From contig NQMI01000018.1 of the NCBI GenBank assembly GCA_002270565.1, positions 62,001-126,000 on the forward strand: a stretch of DNA of 64,000 bases. The letters run 5' to 3'. The notes under the pieces were generated by a model. It searched no databases, was not told where the DNA came from, and was given only the letters and a program-made list of their open reading frames with translations. This stretch comes from Stenocarpella maydis. Taxonomy: Eukaryota > Ascomycota > Sordariomycetes > Diaporthales > Diaporthaceae. The position numbers and the translations under genes were made by a program. Shown here piece by piece: positions 1 through 10,902 of this stretch; position 1 is the stretch's first letter, and the number at the start of each line of letters is the position of its first letter.

Positions 1-272
1 CCGTATTGCAATACGTGACCCAGCCAATACTACGGAGTAATCCACCTCTACCCCGGTTCGTATAAGTTCCCCCAAGCTCTCTGGGTTGTGCCAGACGAGC
101 ATCACGAAGCCGGCGCTGCGATAGTCTCTGACGTTATTCGTTATTGCACCAAGAGTACCGCCAGACGCGTCGAGACAGCCCAGGGTGCCTCCTCGCTATG
201 TGTGTCTGGGGACCTGGAAGGGCTAAGTGATATCATTGGGAATTCATATAACAAAATGCATGCTAATAGGTT
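1..272. other. left edge, no gene seen
   Basis: This short stretch lies downstream of the sulfatase stop codon. It has only short chance reading frames and no recognisable motif. It probably includes that gene's 3' UTR. Confidence 0.5.
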
Positions 273-3200
273 CTAAAAGAATTTTGAGGACTGGTATTTC
301 CACAGCCTCTTCCGCTCCAGCATCCACCACCGGGCGACCTTCTCTGCCTCGTCCGCCCAGGTGGCAGCGTCCTGCCCGTACTTGTTGCGCACGTCCATGA
401 CCAGGTGGACCATGTCCCAGCCCTTGACCGGGTCCACCTCGAGCGGGTCGGCCGCCAGGTCCGACAGCTGGTACTCGATCGAGCTCTTCTTCTCCACCGG
501 CAGAACCAGCCTCCAAGGCGCGTCCGCCGACGTCACGGTCAGGTAGCTGCCGCCCAGGTTGACCACGCCAAAGTTCCACGCCCGCCGGCCATCGTCGTGC
601 GTCTTGTAGGGCCTGATGAGCGACTGGCCCTCGTAGTCGTTAGTCAGGTCGACCGCCGCCCTTGTGTCCTCCTCGTTCAGCGAGCCCGTGTTCGCGAGCA
701 GGTCCAAGATCGTGGGGAGGATGCTTATGGACGTGGCGTTGGCCTCGTACTGCACGCGCGGCAGGTGTGGGTGCCGGAAGGTGATGGGCACGCGGAAGTT
801 GGACACGTGCGCGTTGTCCAGCGTGCCCGTCACCGATGTGTCCTCGAGGAACGCCTGGCCGTGGTCTCCTACGAACACCACCAGGGTCTCGTTGGCAATA
901 CCCTTGTCTTCGATCATCTGCATGACTTGCCCGAGCCATGCGTCGTGATACGCAATGGCGTTCAGATACTGGTTAAAGTCGAAGTGGTTGATTCCGCCGT
1001 GGCTCTTGCCCATGTACCGGACTGTGGTCCAGTCAGGGGGCGTCTTCCAAGGGTGGTGGGTCGTCGAGGTGAAATGGCTCAGGAACATCCTCGTGTCGTT
1101 GGCGAGAGCCCGGTCGATAAATTTGTTAAAGTGCGGTTTCAAGTATGGCTCAGCATAGCCGAAGTAGTTGAGCTCCAACATCCCGGGGGTATGTTTCGCA
1201 TCCTTCTGCAAGGTCTTCCTGGAAACCACGTCCCTAAAACCCATCTTCTCGTTCATTACGTTTTGTCTATCGTAATCATCTGTTACAGCCTAAACGGTGA
1301 CACAAGTCAGTACATGCAATACAGGGGGGGTTGCAGCTACGAGTCGAGACCCATGTTCGTCTTGAGGGCCTGCGGCTGCGCCAGACCCAGCGACTTTGGG
1401 GAGACATGTGGGGCGGAAACAGATCCAGAGTGACTTACTTGGAAGTATCCATGGTCCCACGGCCGGCTTCGCATGTCACTTTGGTCCAGCTTGGTATTGT
1501 TGATCTTCTTGCTGGAGAACATGTCGAATAGGTGTGGGAGGCAGGGTTGGTACACCTGGCTCTGTGACTCTTCCAGACCATCGACAGCCATGGGCCAAAC
1601 ACCCTGTATACAATGTGTCAGCAATTTGTTCTACTTCCACATACCCGGGCCGTCCAGGACGGGTTAAATCTGGATTGCTTACACAATGGCTCCCAACGAC
1701 GGATTTAGTTGAGACAGAACTTCCGGTAAAGGCGCCCACGACGTTGAGACCACCGAAGCCTTCAGCCGTGGAAGTTGCCCAGCTCGGTTCCTCCCCGCGA
1801 ACATATGGGTGACCGGTCGAGTTCGTGAATCCACCGGGCTTGCCCGTGATCCTCTCGGAGTTGGGGGTGAGCTTCGATAGACGCTCGTTGATCGCGTCGC
1901 GGTCCTCCTCCGGGTGCGATTCCAGGATCATCTTGTGCCACAGGGACCCTTGCTGCAGGGGGAAGAGCTCCTCGCGCATCGACTCCATCTGGATCATGAC
2001 CACGTGCTTTATGGTCGCATTCTTGTTCCCGAGTGCAGCTCGGAGCGGCTCGATGGGATCCAGGTCAAGGTTCGTGATCCGGAGGGGGTCGTCGACCGGG
2101 TTATAGTCGGCCTGCCGGGTGAGGATCGGTCCGCAAGCCAAGCTTGTGCCGTTCCCATCGGCCTTCGTTCCGTTTGGCGCGTAAAGAACCGACAATTTCC
2201 CCCCCGCGTGCTCAGTCGAGTTCCACCTAGCGAACTGGGGAGGAACTGGGTCCGGCAGCCAGTCAGGTCTCCTCTCACGGTATTCCATGATCATGGGGCT
2301 CATCCCTCCGGGGGCCCATCCCTTAAAGCTGTCATGGGCTGGTTTCCAGTGCGCCTCGCTGATTAGTTCTGGTAGTGGCCAATTATTCTCGACAACGCGT
2401 GATCCGCCACAGGAATTGAAAGATTCGAACGAGACGCTGATAAGAGTCAGAAGCGGGAGCGGGAGTGTCGTTGATATGTGGTTGTACGGCTTTGCTGGCC
2501 TCGTCAGCAGCAAGACCACCAGGACAAATGCCGTAGTCGGTAGCACCATCCATTGCGGAACCCGCTTTACTGTTCTCTTCAATGAGGCGCGAACACGACC
2601 AAAGAAGCCCACGGGTTTCTCCTCGGATTTTCCGCGGCCAAAGATACTGTCGCCCTCTGACCACACGATTGTCTCGTCCGAGTCTGAATAACTATCGTCA
2701 AGGGAGTGTTCAACGTCGGCGCCGTCGGGTCGTTCCTTCGACTGGACAGGACCGGAGTCACGGTTAAGGGCTGGGAGAAGAGGTTAGCGGGAATCTTTGT
2801 AAACCAGTCTCGAGAACTTACTCGCACGCCAGAGGCCTGCCAGAACCCTCAGGATGTTTCCGGAGACCTCGTAGAGCCAGGCATGGGAGAACCATGCCAA
2901 GGCAAGTATTATAGCTGCCGGCACGAGCACGCTCGAGCTCTCGCTTAGGAGGACGGCGACTCCGTCCTTGTCCTTTGCGACTGTGCGGGCGGCGGACCAC
3001 TGGATGTCGGCGCCAGTCTTAGTAAAGAATCCCAGCTGACATGACGCCGCGACGAAGGTGATACATCTGCCCGGAGCTTTAGCCTTGTCCAACAAGTGGT
3101 CGCATGGGGGGGAAGACGCAGGTGTGGTGACGCTGGCCCGACGTACGATATAAAAACGCCCAGAAGCAGACCAAGCAAAGAACCAACGCCTCGCTCCCGT

Positions 3201-3382
3201 CGCAGCAGCAGCCGAGTAATGATCAAGAGTGCGGCATCCGGTATGAAAAAAGTAGGGAGGTATAGAAAGAAAGCCGCGAGGGGTATTGTGGCCAGGTGCA
3301 ATGCCAGGTGCAGTACCTTGGTAGACGCCACGGAGATGAAAAACAAGGCAAACAGGAAGGATGTCGATTTCTGGAGAGACAT
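273..3382 (-). CDS. membrane-anchored sulfatase-family protein, five exons
   Basis: Exons 3382-3147, 3066-2822, 2770-1683, 1603-1439 and 1289-273 join in frame to 916 aa. The first ~165 residues hold several hydrophobic helices, and another helix lies near residue 235 (PQWMVLPTTAFVLVVLLL). The rest is an alkaline-phosphatase-superfamily sulfatase fold (PF00884 type): a metal-site strand with MIQMESMREE, a GFGG...STKSVVGSHC segment, YQPCLPHL, FLSHFTSTTHHPW, and VGDHGQ near the C-terminal side. Polytopic sulfatase-like proteins of this layout are widespread in filamentous fungi and resemble LtaS/phosphoethanolamine-transferase enzymes more than soluble arylsulfatases; I saw no classical CxPxR formylglycine motif. 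Substrate is unknown. The start is the ATG that opens the first helix. Intron phases and restored motifs (VTDDYDRQNV, ADIQW) support the model. Confidence 0.85.
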
Positions 3383-6300
3383 CACGATGGATAACGCCTG
3401 AGAAGCAGCAGTGTGGCCTCCATGCAGGAAAAACGTAGCGCAGAGCACAGGGAGCGAGGTGTAGATGCCATGGGGATGACGGGCGTAGATGAACAGGAAC
3501 AGGAATAGGACAGGACAAAGACAAAGACAAGGGTACCCACACAAGCCATGTCCAAATGCAGATCTGCCCCGACCATGTTAAAGAAATTGTTACTTTAGGA
3601 AATGTGTCGCGTGCGGTGACAAACGTGGGCCGGGGCGTTTTGGGTGGGTGGAGGGCTGAGCCGTGGCCAAACGAACCTTCGTTTCTCGAGCCCTGCCCAG
3701 CAGCTTGGCCCGTCTACTCGCGTGAGAGCCAGCCTGTTGGCGGGCCAGGGGAACCCGGTTGGGGACTCACTCAGCCGTTGAAGTTGCACGGGGAGACCTG
3801 GGTCGAGACATGCAATTCACCCATTCCTGCTGAGCCGACACAACGGGCTGGTTTCCGCAAGCCTGCCCTCGCTCTGGTACCTCGCTCTTTGCAACCTGCG
3901 CCACCAGGCCATGTACTACTATGCATGATAGTGCACGGAGTGCTTGGTTGACAAGCAGGCCGGACATGGACTGGCTGCTGGTAATACTAGTGTAGGTTCG
4001 GTCGGTGTACGGAGTATTCGCCCCTTGCAATGCGGTTGGCAATGCTGCATACGAGAAGGATCGTGAAGGAGACGGTGAGGCCGGCCAACCGCCTGCTGAG
4101 CCCCCGCGTTGGACTCCAGGTCCTTCCTTCAGCTGCCTTCTAGCCGCACTGCGGCACTGGCCAGGGAGCCAGGCACAGTGTCGAGCACTGGGTGTACTGT
4201 ATTTAGAAAGACATGATTGACTCGCCAGGCCGCTGCTGCGACTCGAAACACGAAGCAGAGTGTAGCCGCCCCCCCGATCGACCATTGCATAATAAGTCGT
4301 GCTGGCAGGCTACATACAAGTCACAAAGTCGCGAGGGGGCTGTCAGCGCCCAAATTGTGGGCCCCAATCTGCTGGCTGGGTCCTCCCCTGAGAGACCCGT
4401 ATTTGGCAAACACCGAGAGACTCTGAGCCGAAAGTATGTGCAAACAAAGGGCGAGGCTGAGGCCATTTCGTCCAGAGGCGCCGCCTCTCCTTGCCGAGTC
4501 GCCTCGCTGGCAAGCAGTGTAGTGTAGTGTAAATTTGGTCCGATACGAGCTGAGGTTTCTGACGGCCCACGAGCCGAAGGATGCTACGACGATGCCCCGG
4601 CTGGCCAGGCAGACGCGCCTTGTCTGAGCGGGAAATGACATGGCGTCCTGAGGAAGATGAGGTATGAGCATGATCAATCATGATAAAGCATTACATGTCA
4701 ACGATGCAAAGTGCATCCAGAAGGCCAGCCTGGACTGCTTTGTTGGCGCGAGAAGGATCGAGGCGGGGGCAGAGGAGCAGAGGATGATGGCGTGAGAGTG
4801 AGGAATCGCCGCATGCTTGAGGCGAATAAGCTTATATCTGCGCTACACTAACTGTGTGGCAGGTCTCCGGTGCGCCCCCAGATGATCGGCCTGGGCGGTG
4901 GGACACATTGCTGGGTTGGGATGCCTTGGCAGCTTGGGAGTGGAGTGTCGCTGTCAAAACCTCTGCGTACACTATTGGTCGTGGTTGGGCAGGGCCGGCA
5001 GGGCTGGCATGGCGACAGGACGGCAGAAAGGCGAGCTTGGCCCAAACGGGGAGCATTGCAGAGTCTGTAGCAGAAAAAACATGGTAGTGTAGATACACGG
5101 CGCTGGGTCAACAGACGTGCTGCATTAAATGAAAATGCCTGACAGGCTCGAGTCAAGAGGTTACAGAAGTTTACAGGAGCTGATGGGTAGATACTAGTGT
5201 GAGCCAGCATCCCGTCCCTCGCAAGGTTTGGTTGTTACCTGATAACAACTACTCCTTTTTTTTTTTTTACATGGTGAAAACACTATTTTTGGGCGCGGTC
5301 CTGCCTTTCATCCCAAGCTGCAAGCCGTAAGTGCCGTCCGTCCTGTCCGTCCACCGCCTTGGCAGGCCGGTCATCGGAAATCAGCATGACATCATCTTCT
5401 CCTGTCCGGTGGTAAAACGGATCCCACTGTCATTATACCGACTTTCGCACTTGGCTCCTCACACAACCACCAGGTCAGGCCACCCAACCTGCCCGACTAC
5501 ACTATGTAAAGTAACACATGAAACTTGTTGGTGCCGAATCCGTGGGCCATTCCACCGTTCTGGGTCAATAGTATAGACCAACAAAGCGGCCTGGGGCAGG
5601 CTGGACCAGAAGGCCTCTTCTGTCAGACTGTCAGACTGCCTGACTGCCTGACAGGGTGAAAGAAATGATGGGATTTCCGTCCGATGGGTCAGCGGCCCTG
5701 CGGCACATGCCACCTCGCACTGCCCTGCTTGTCATGTTTCTGGACACCCTGCCCTGCCTGTAGAGTATGTGTCATCCAAGAGCCGAGGGCGTAGTCTTCG
5801 CTAGTCTTCGCATTGAAACATGGCGCGCCATCACTCATGCCACAAGCCAACAGGCACCTGTCCGCTCGAGACCACCCGAGACGGCTCCAGGGGTCAATTT
5901 CGACCCCAAGCCCCCAAGCGATCCTGCGAGAGGGCTATCCCGCAGGACATGTCCAATTGGAGCTCAGTCAGTTCGATATGGTCTGTCTGCCGGCTGTGCC
6001 ACCAAGCCTCGACGTTCATCCCATCGCTGGCTCAGGCCAGCCCGGCCAGCCACGAGCCTCGCACGCGTCTCAGGGCTCCGCACAGGTCTGCTATTGCACA
6101 CTAGTACGGATTATAACAATTACTGTTCATTTGTCTCACGCACAGAATCCTTGGCGGTACGAGGTTAAACGCTGGGGGCCTTCCCATTGGTGTGGCTTTC
6201 CACAAGGGGGACACAAAATAAGCCCGACAATCTGGGGATCCCGGTGAGCCTGCACCAACTAGGCCTACACAGCACAAGCCCCGGAGTGCAACATGATTTT

Positions 6301-6573
6301 GGGACACGGTTTTGCTAATCAAACCTCTGGCTTGCATAAAAAAATTATCAATCTCGGAATATGGCTGCCTTGTGGGTATCCAGCTATTCAAAGCACCAAA
6401 CCTACAGAAGAACCCCGCCCCCCCTCCTCGCCTGACAGCCCCAGCTTCATGGCCGCGAGCCAAGCCTGGGGGAGGGGTCATGCCCGAGTGAACATCCGAA
6501 GGCGTGTTCCAGAAGCATCTCACAAACTCGCTACTGCGAGCAAATTACGCGCTGCGCCACACCGTCTTCATCC
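3383..6573. other. 3.2-kb intergenic region, no gene recognised
   Basis: It lies between the 5' end of the sulfatase-like gene and the 3' end of the DUF7514 gene. Reading frames are short, overlap on both strands and resemble no protein family. It contains a run of about 12 T near 5256-5268 and a compound tandem repeat at 5621-5652 (TGTCAGAC twice, then TGCCTGAC twice). The part next to 3383 should hold the sulfatase promoter. Confidence 0.5.
5621..5652. repeat. compound 8-bp tandem repeat
   Basis: Two copies of TGTCAGAC are followed directly by two copies of TGCCTGAC. The units differ at two positions, so they probably share one origin. The repeat is intergenic and has no visible coding role. 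Confidence 0.75.
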
Positions 6574-8713
6574 TCAACCCGACGACTGGTACCCGGGGTC
6601 CGCCCTCTTCATGAACGACGAGGTCGAGGACTTGGGCGCAGAGCTCTTGAGGTAGTCGTCCCAGGTCGGCCCCTTGAGGTCGGGAAGCACCATGCTCCGC
6701 CTCTTGTACTGCTTGCTGCTGGAGCTGCTCTCGAGGCTCGCCTTGTCCCTCACGCTGGACCCGGACGACGGCGCCCGCGGCGCCGACTCGTCCGGGCTGT
6801 GCCGCTTGTCGCGGGAGTCACCGCCAGCCCGCGCGTCCCGCGAGCTCGTGTCCAGGGCCGGCGTCGACGATGACATGCCCTGGGCCGCCGGCATCGCCGC
6901 GCGCGACGAAGGCCGCAGCGCCGACCCNCGCCGCCGCCGCCGCCGCCGCCGCCGATACCGTCGACGACCGCCGGTCGGTGCCTCCATCTTCGCGGCTGAG
7001 GCCTGACGGCACAGATTGGCTGTACGGATTTCGCTGGGGGCTGCGGCTCTTCCTCGAGGGACCCGTTGCTGACCTTCCCAGCCCTCCTCCGGACGACGAG
7101 TTGTGGGCCGTCCTGCTGCTCTGCGAGCTCCGGCCGCCGGTGTCGAGTGAATTCGTGCGTCCGAGGTGGCCGGGCCCGGGTGGCGGCGGCATCGATTTTC
7201 TCCGGCTGTCGTCGTGATCGCGGCCGCTGCTCGCAGCTGTCGAGGTCGTTCGTCTGTCCCTCTCCTGGCCTGCGCCTCCATCATCCGCCCTACTCTCCTT
7301 CATGGCCCCGTCTGGTATGTACCGGGAGCTCTGCGCGCCGCTCGCAGCCGGCGATTGTCTTTTTTCCTGCGCCATGACGATCGGCGTCGGCCTGCCACCA
7401 CTGCTGCTACTGCCGTCGGCGTTTGACTGCGCCGTGGATGAGTTGTTGATGTCTTGTGTGAAGTTCCTCATCGCTTCGTCCACGATCTTCTGTACCTTTC
7501 GCACGGGCTTCTCTGGAAGGAGGTATCTTGATATCTGTTTCGGAAGCCTCTCGCGTTTCCCGTCCAAGAGGCTGTCTGCCTCAATGGGCAAAGCTGACAC
7601 AACCTTGTCCAGGCGCTTGGCCTCTTCGTCGGGGTACGCTTGGACGAACGAGACCAGCCATTGCTTGAATCCCGCAGGCGTCAGGCTAGGAACACTGGGC
7701 CTGGACCTGCCATCGACGGGGGCGAGGAAATACTGGCATCCAAGGTCCTCGTATAGGCTCTCCAAAGCCCCGTGTAGGTGTTTCGACCGTGATTTGAACA
7801 GCACAGCGAAAGGGAACACCTCCTTATCCAGGCGGTGGTGCGAGTAGAACGCTGCCATCTTCTCAGGCGTGATCACGATGGAGTTCTGCGGCATGAACTC
7901 GTCGATGACGTAGTTGGCGAGCCCCTTGACGACATGTTCCATCCGCTTGGTCGACTCGCCGTCCTTATCGAACAAGATCCCCCACTTCTGATCGATGGCT
8001 GTCAATTGCCTGGCATCCTTTGCGGATGAGGCCTTGCGGTTCTCGTCCTCGCCACTTCGAGACGGCATTGGTACGGCCGCTTTGGTCTCATCGCTGAAGC
8101 GCACAGTTGAGTGCCGTGGGGGGTCCTTGTGCTGCGTGGCAGTTGGAGATGGCCCTCGTGTGGTTGGGCTTGTCCTCTTTTCACCACTGACCCCTGGCAG
8201 GCTTGCGGCGGCGGCGACAGTTGCAGCGGCAGGGAGTACATGTTCCTGATGGTCCGCCCACGGGCGAAGCGGAGATGTTGGCCTCGGCGGTCTCAATGGC
8301 TTGTCTCCTGTTTCCGCCTGCTTCTCCCCTTTGTTTAGCTGCTCGAACTCATCCCTGATAATCTTGCGCAGCTCTGTCAGGAGTTCTGGTGATACTGAGC
8401 TCAGACTGGATGTAGGCAGGTTGGGGTTGATCGGAGGCGGCACAGCTGGCTGGTTTGAAGACCGAGAAGGTACTGAAATGCCAGAGACGGGAGGAGCAGT
8501 CTTTGCTGCCTTCTCTTTGGCTTCCTCGATGCGTCTTCGAATTTCTTCCGTGTGCCTCTCCGTCAGAGGAATCTCGCCCTTGGACCGTGGCCATATATCC
8601 TCGGCATCATTCGGTGCCTTGACTTGTCCATATTGCGTCTTCCAGTCGGTTGTCTTGAGCGTCGGTAACCGCACCTTCTCCCTGTGTTGACCTTTGTCCT
8701 CGTATTTCGACAT
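6574..8713 (-). CDS. DUF7514-type fungal protein, frame interrupted by an ambiguous base
   Basis: The ATG at 8713 opens a single-exon protein (MSKYEDKGQHREKVRLPTLK). A proline-rich linker precedes a conserved block of about 170 residues that begins IDQKWGILFDKDGE and includes LTPAGFKQWLVSFVQAYPDEE and PKQISRYLLPEKP, which I recognise as the fungal DUF7514 domain. The C-terminal third is Ser/Arg-rich and disordered. The frame running to about 6930 ends in polyalanine coded by GCG repeats; the ambiguous base N at 6928 then throws it out. Removing that one position restores a continuous frame to the stop at 6574, through GTSSRDAR-like Ser-rich sequence and a conserved-looking tail (VLPDLKGPTWDDYLKSS), giving about 712 aa. 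I read the shift as an assembly artefact. Function unknown. Confidence 0.8.
6928..6952. repeat. GCC/GGC trinucleotide tract with assembly ambiguity
   Basis: A run of about eight CGC/GCC triplets codes for polyalanine in the minus-strand gene and abuts the only N in the window. Repeat length is therefore uncertain, and with it the reading frame of the DUF7514 gene. Confidence 0.9.
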
Positions 8714-9977
8714 GGTCGTGTATATATGGCCTGCAACGAAATGGTGGAGAACGTTTACCGGTGCATGATGAACCCCAATATAGCAAGTTGGAAACCTATT
8801 CGGACACAAACGATCAAAGATAAGAGGCCGTCCGAGCCCAAACGAACGCACAATAGCCAGAGATGGAGGTATCGAGATGGCTCGAGGAACCCAAAGCCGA
8901 GGCCTAAGAGGTGTTGAAATAGGGCTTGTAGATATCCGACGTTGGACGACGCGACGTCACGGGGGGGGGGCCTCGGGAGGCGGCGATGCATCAACCCCAC
9001 GGTGGTGCCGCTGGGCAGACATTTGATTCGCACGATGAAATGAGAAGGTGGAATAAATGAAAGGGCACAAAAACTCGACCCTATGGCCTCGCCCCCTCTC
9101 CCCCGGGGTGCCGCTCTCCGCTGGTCTTTTCCTTCCGCCGCCCGACTCGTAGCAGTCGGGAGCCCTGCCAGCAAAGCCTCACGAAGAGGGGCCATCCCTG
9201 CTGATCAGGCCTCAATAAGGGGGGAGAGCAGACGGCCTGGAAACAGTCAACATGGCTTGTCTGCCTGTCAAGAGACCGCGGCGTTGCACTGCACATGTAG
9301 CGTCAACCTTGGGGTGTGTGCAGTTCTGTCGATCCCCGAAAAGTGCTGGAGAATATCTGCGGCTCTACTGCAGTAGGCTAACATATTTACATCCGCCTGT
9401 GGCAAAAGAGATGCACGGGTTTGCCTCATTTGGCCGTCTCCCCATGCTCAAATCCACCTCACTCCAATCGCTTCTTCGCCCGAGAGACATTCGCAGCGGG
9501 GGATGGTCGTGATCAGCCGCCACAATGATGTCGGCAGGTATTATCTATTATCGCCGTGTGTTGGCACTTGCCGGGATGCTGAGCGAGGCCGAGCTTGACA
9601 GACACATCATGGCACTAAAAAGAAGGGTCCCGCAAGATCAGCCCTGCTTACACCCGAGTGGCTGAAGCGGCCTTCATCACAACCACGTCGCACTTGCAGC
9701 CTGACTACCCAGGTACCGTCATTGGGAATCTAAGAATGTGCAGAATACCATCTCGTTATCTTGCTGTGTCTATCGCAGCCTAGCGGGTTTCAATCTTAGC
9801 GGTGCAGTGATTTACTCAGCTCTTTGCTGCCCTCAGAGTCCCAAATGCTCGGGGAGTCCCCAAAATTGCTCAACCAAGTTCCAAAAACCGCCCGACTTCT
9901 CGACATCGCAACTGCTATCCGCCGTACTCAGGGTGCCTGCCATATGAGGTGGGAGCGCCTCCTCAACCCTCATCCGC
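8714..9977. other. 1.26-kb intergenic region, no gene seen
   Basis: It separates the start of the DUF7514 gene from the 3' end of the Stc1-domain gene. It should contain the DUF7514 promoter near 8714-9200. A run of nine G lies near 8962. No coding or RNA gene was recognised. Confidence 0.5.
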
Positions 9978-10902
9978 CTAGCAGCCATCCGAGCTGTCGT
10001 CATCGTCGAAGCCGTCGTTTACGATGACGTCGGGGTTCTCATGCTCCATGTGTCGAGGCAACTCAGGGGCCGTCTTGCGACCGGCCGGTTTGGCCCAGGC
10101 CTTACTTCCAGCGGTGGTGCGGGAGGTGGCCGAGGTCACAGAGGAAGCGGTACCGGCTTGACGCTTCTGGAACTGGCCGTCAGGACCCCAGGCATTGAAC
10201 TCGCGGGCGTTACCTGGGCGAGCTGTATCCTCAGTGCCAGCTGTAGACACCGAGTCGGTTGGCGCCGAGGACGGGTGGTAGCTTCCGCGGCTGGACGCTG
10301 GGTATCCATTGCCGGCCTTGTCAAAGTTCTTGAGATTTGCGACTGTGAGACCGTCACCGGTCTCGGCGCCCGTGGTCTCTGGGGGACGTGCCACCCACAT
10401 GCCGCCAGTGATTTGAGCCTGGGTGACGTAGTCACCATCGGTCGCTGAGTGGTAGGCAGCCTTGTACAAGGAGTGGCCCTTCCACACCTGCTTCTCATTG
10501 GCATCACGAATGGTGTTCGGGGCTGGCAAGGGGACAGAGCCAGTCTCGTCACACTCGACCCACTCAACACAAGCGCGACAGCGCTGACCACCAGTGGCTT
10601 TTCGCTCGTTCTTGCTGAAGTAGTCGATAGGCTTGTGCTTGTTGCAGCCGGTGCATAGCAGCTCGGTAACTGCGCCGCTGGTGTGCTTGCGGCAGGTGAT
10701 TTGGGCATTTGGGTTGAAGCTTCGCTTCTTGAGCATGTTGTTCGAGAACATGCTGTTCGGCTCCAGCCTCCCATCGGCCGAGCACTTGAGCCTGGAGGAC
10801 GAGTACGCGGTCAGTCTCAGCCATCCTGGCAGAGGACAAATATCAAGCATCTTACATGGCTGGGAGGCTCTTGTTGCCCTTGCTGCTGTAGTTGTCCGAC
10901 AT
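9978..10902 (-). CDS. Stc1-domain protein
   Basis: Exons 10902-10856 and 10791-9978 are joined across a 64-nt intron (GTAAGA donor, CTGAC branch point, CAG acceptor), giving 286 aa. Residues of about 15-105 form a cysteine-rich Stc1 domain (PF12898): LKCSADGR, then ITCRKHTSG, then LLCTGCNKHKPIDYFSKN and RCRACVEWVE, with CxxC pairs that would bind zinc. The C-terminal half is low-complexity (Ser/Thr/Pro) and ends in an acidic stretch, FDDDDSSDGC. In fission yeast Stc1 links RNAi to the Clr4 histone methyltransferase; most filamentous-fungal proteins with this domain are uncharacterised, so the role is inferred only at domain level. The ATG chosen is the first in its open frame; an extra upstream exon cannot be excluded. 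Confidence 0.82.

Noticed and set aside
405..1433. 342-codon frame on the plus strand
   Set aside because: It is antisense to the sulfatase-like gene, Arg/Val-rich without family-like sequence, and arises from the GC-rich codons of the real gene.
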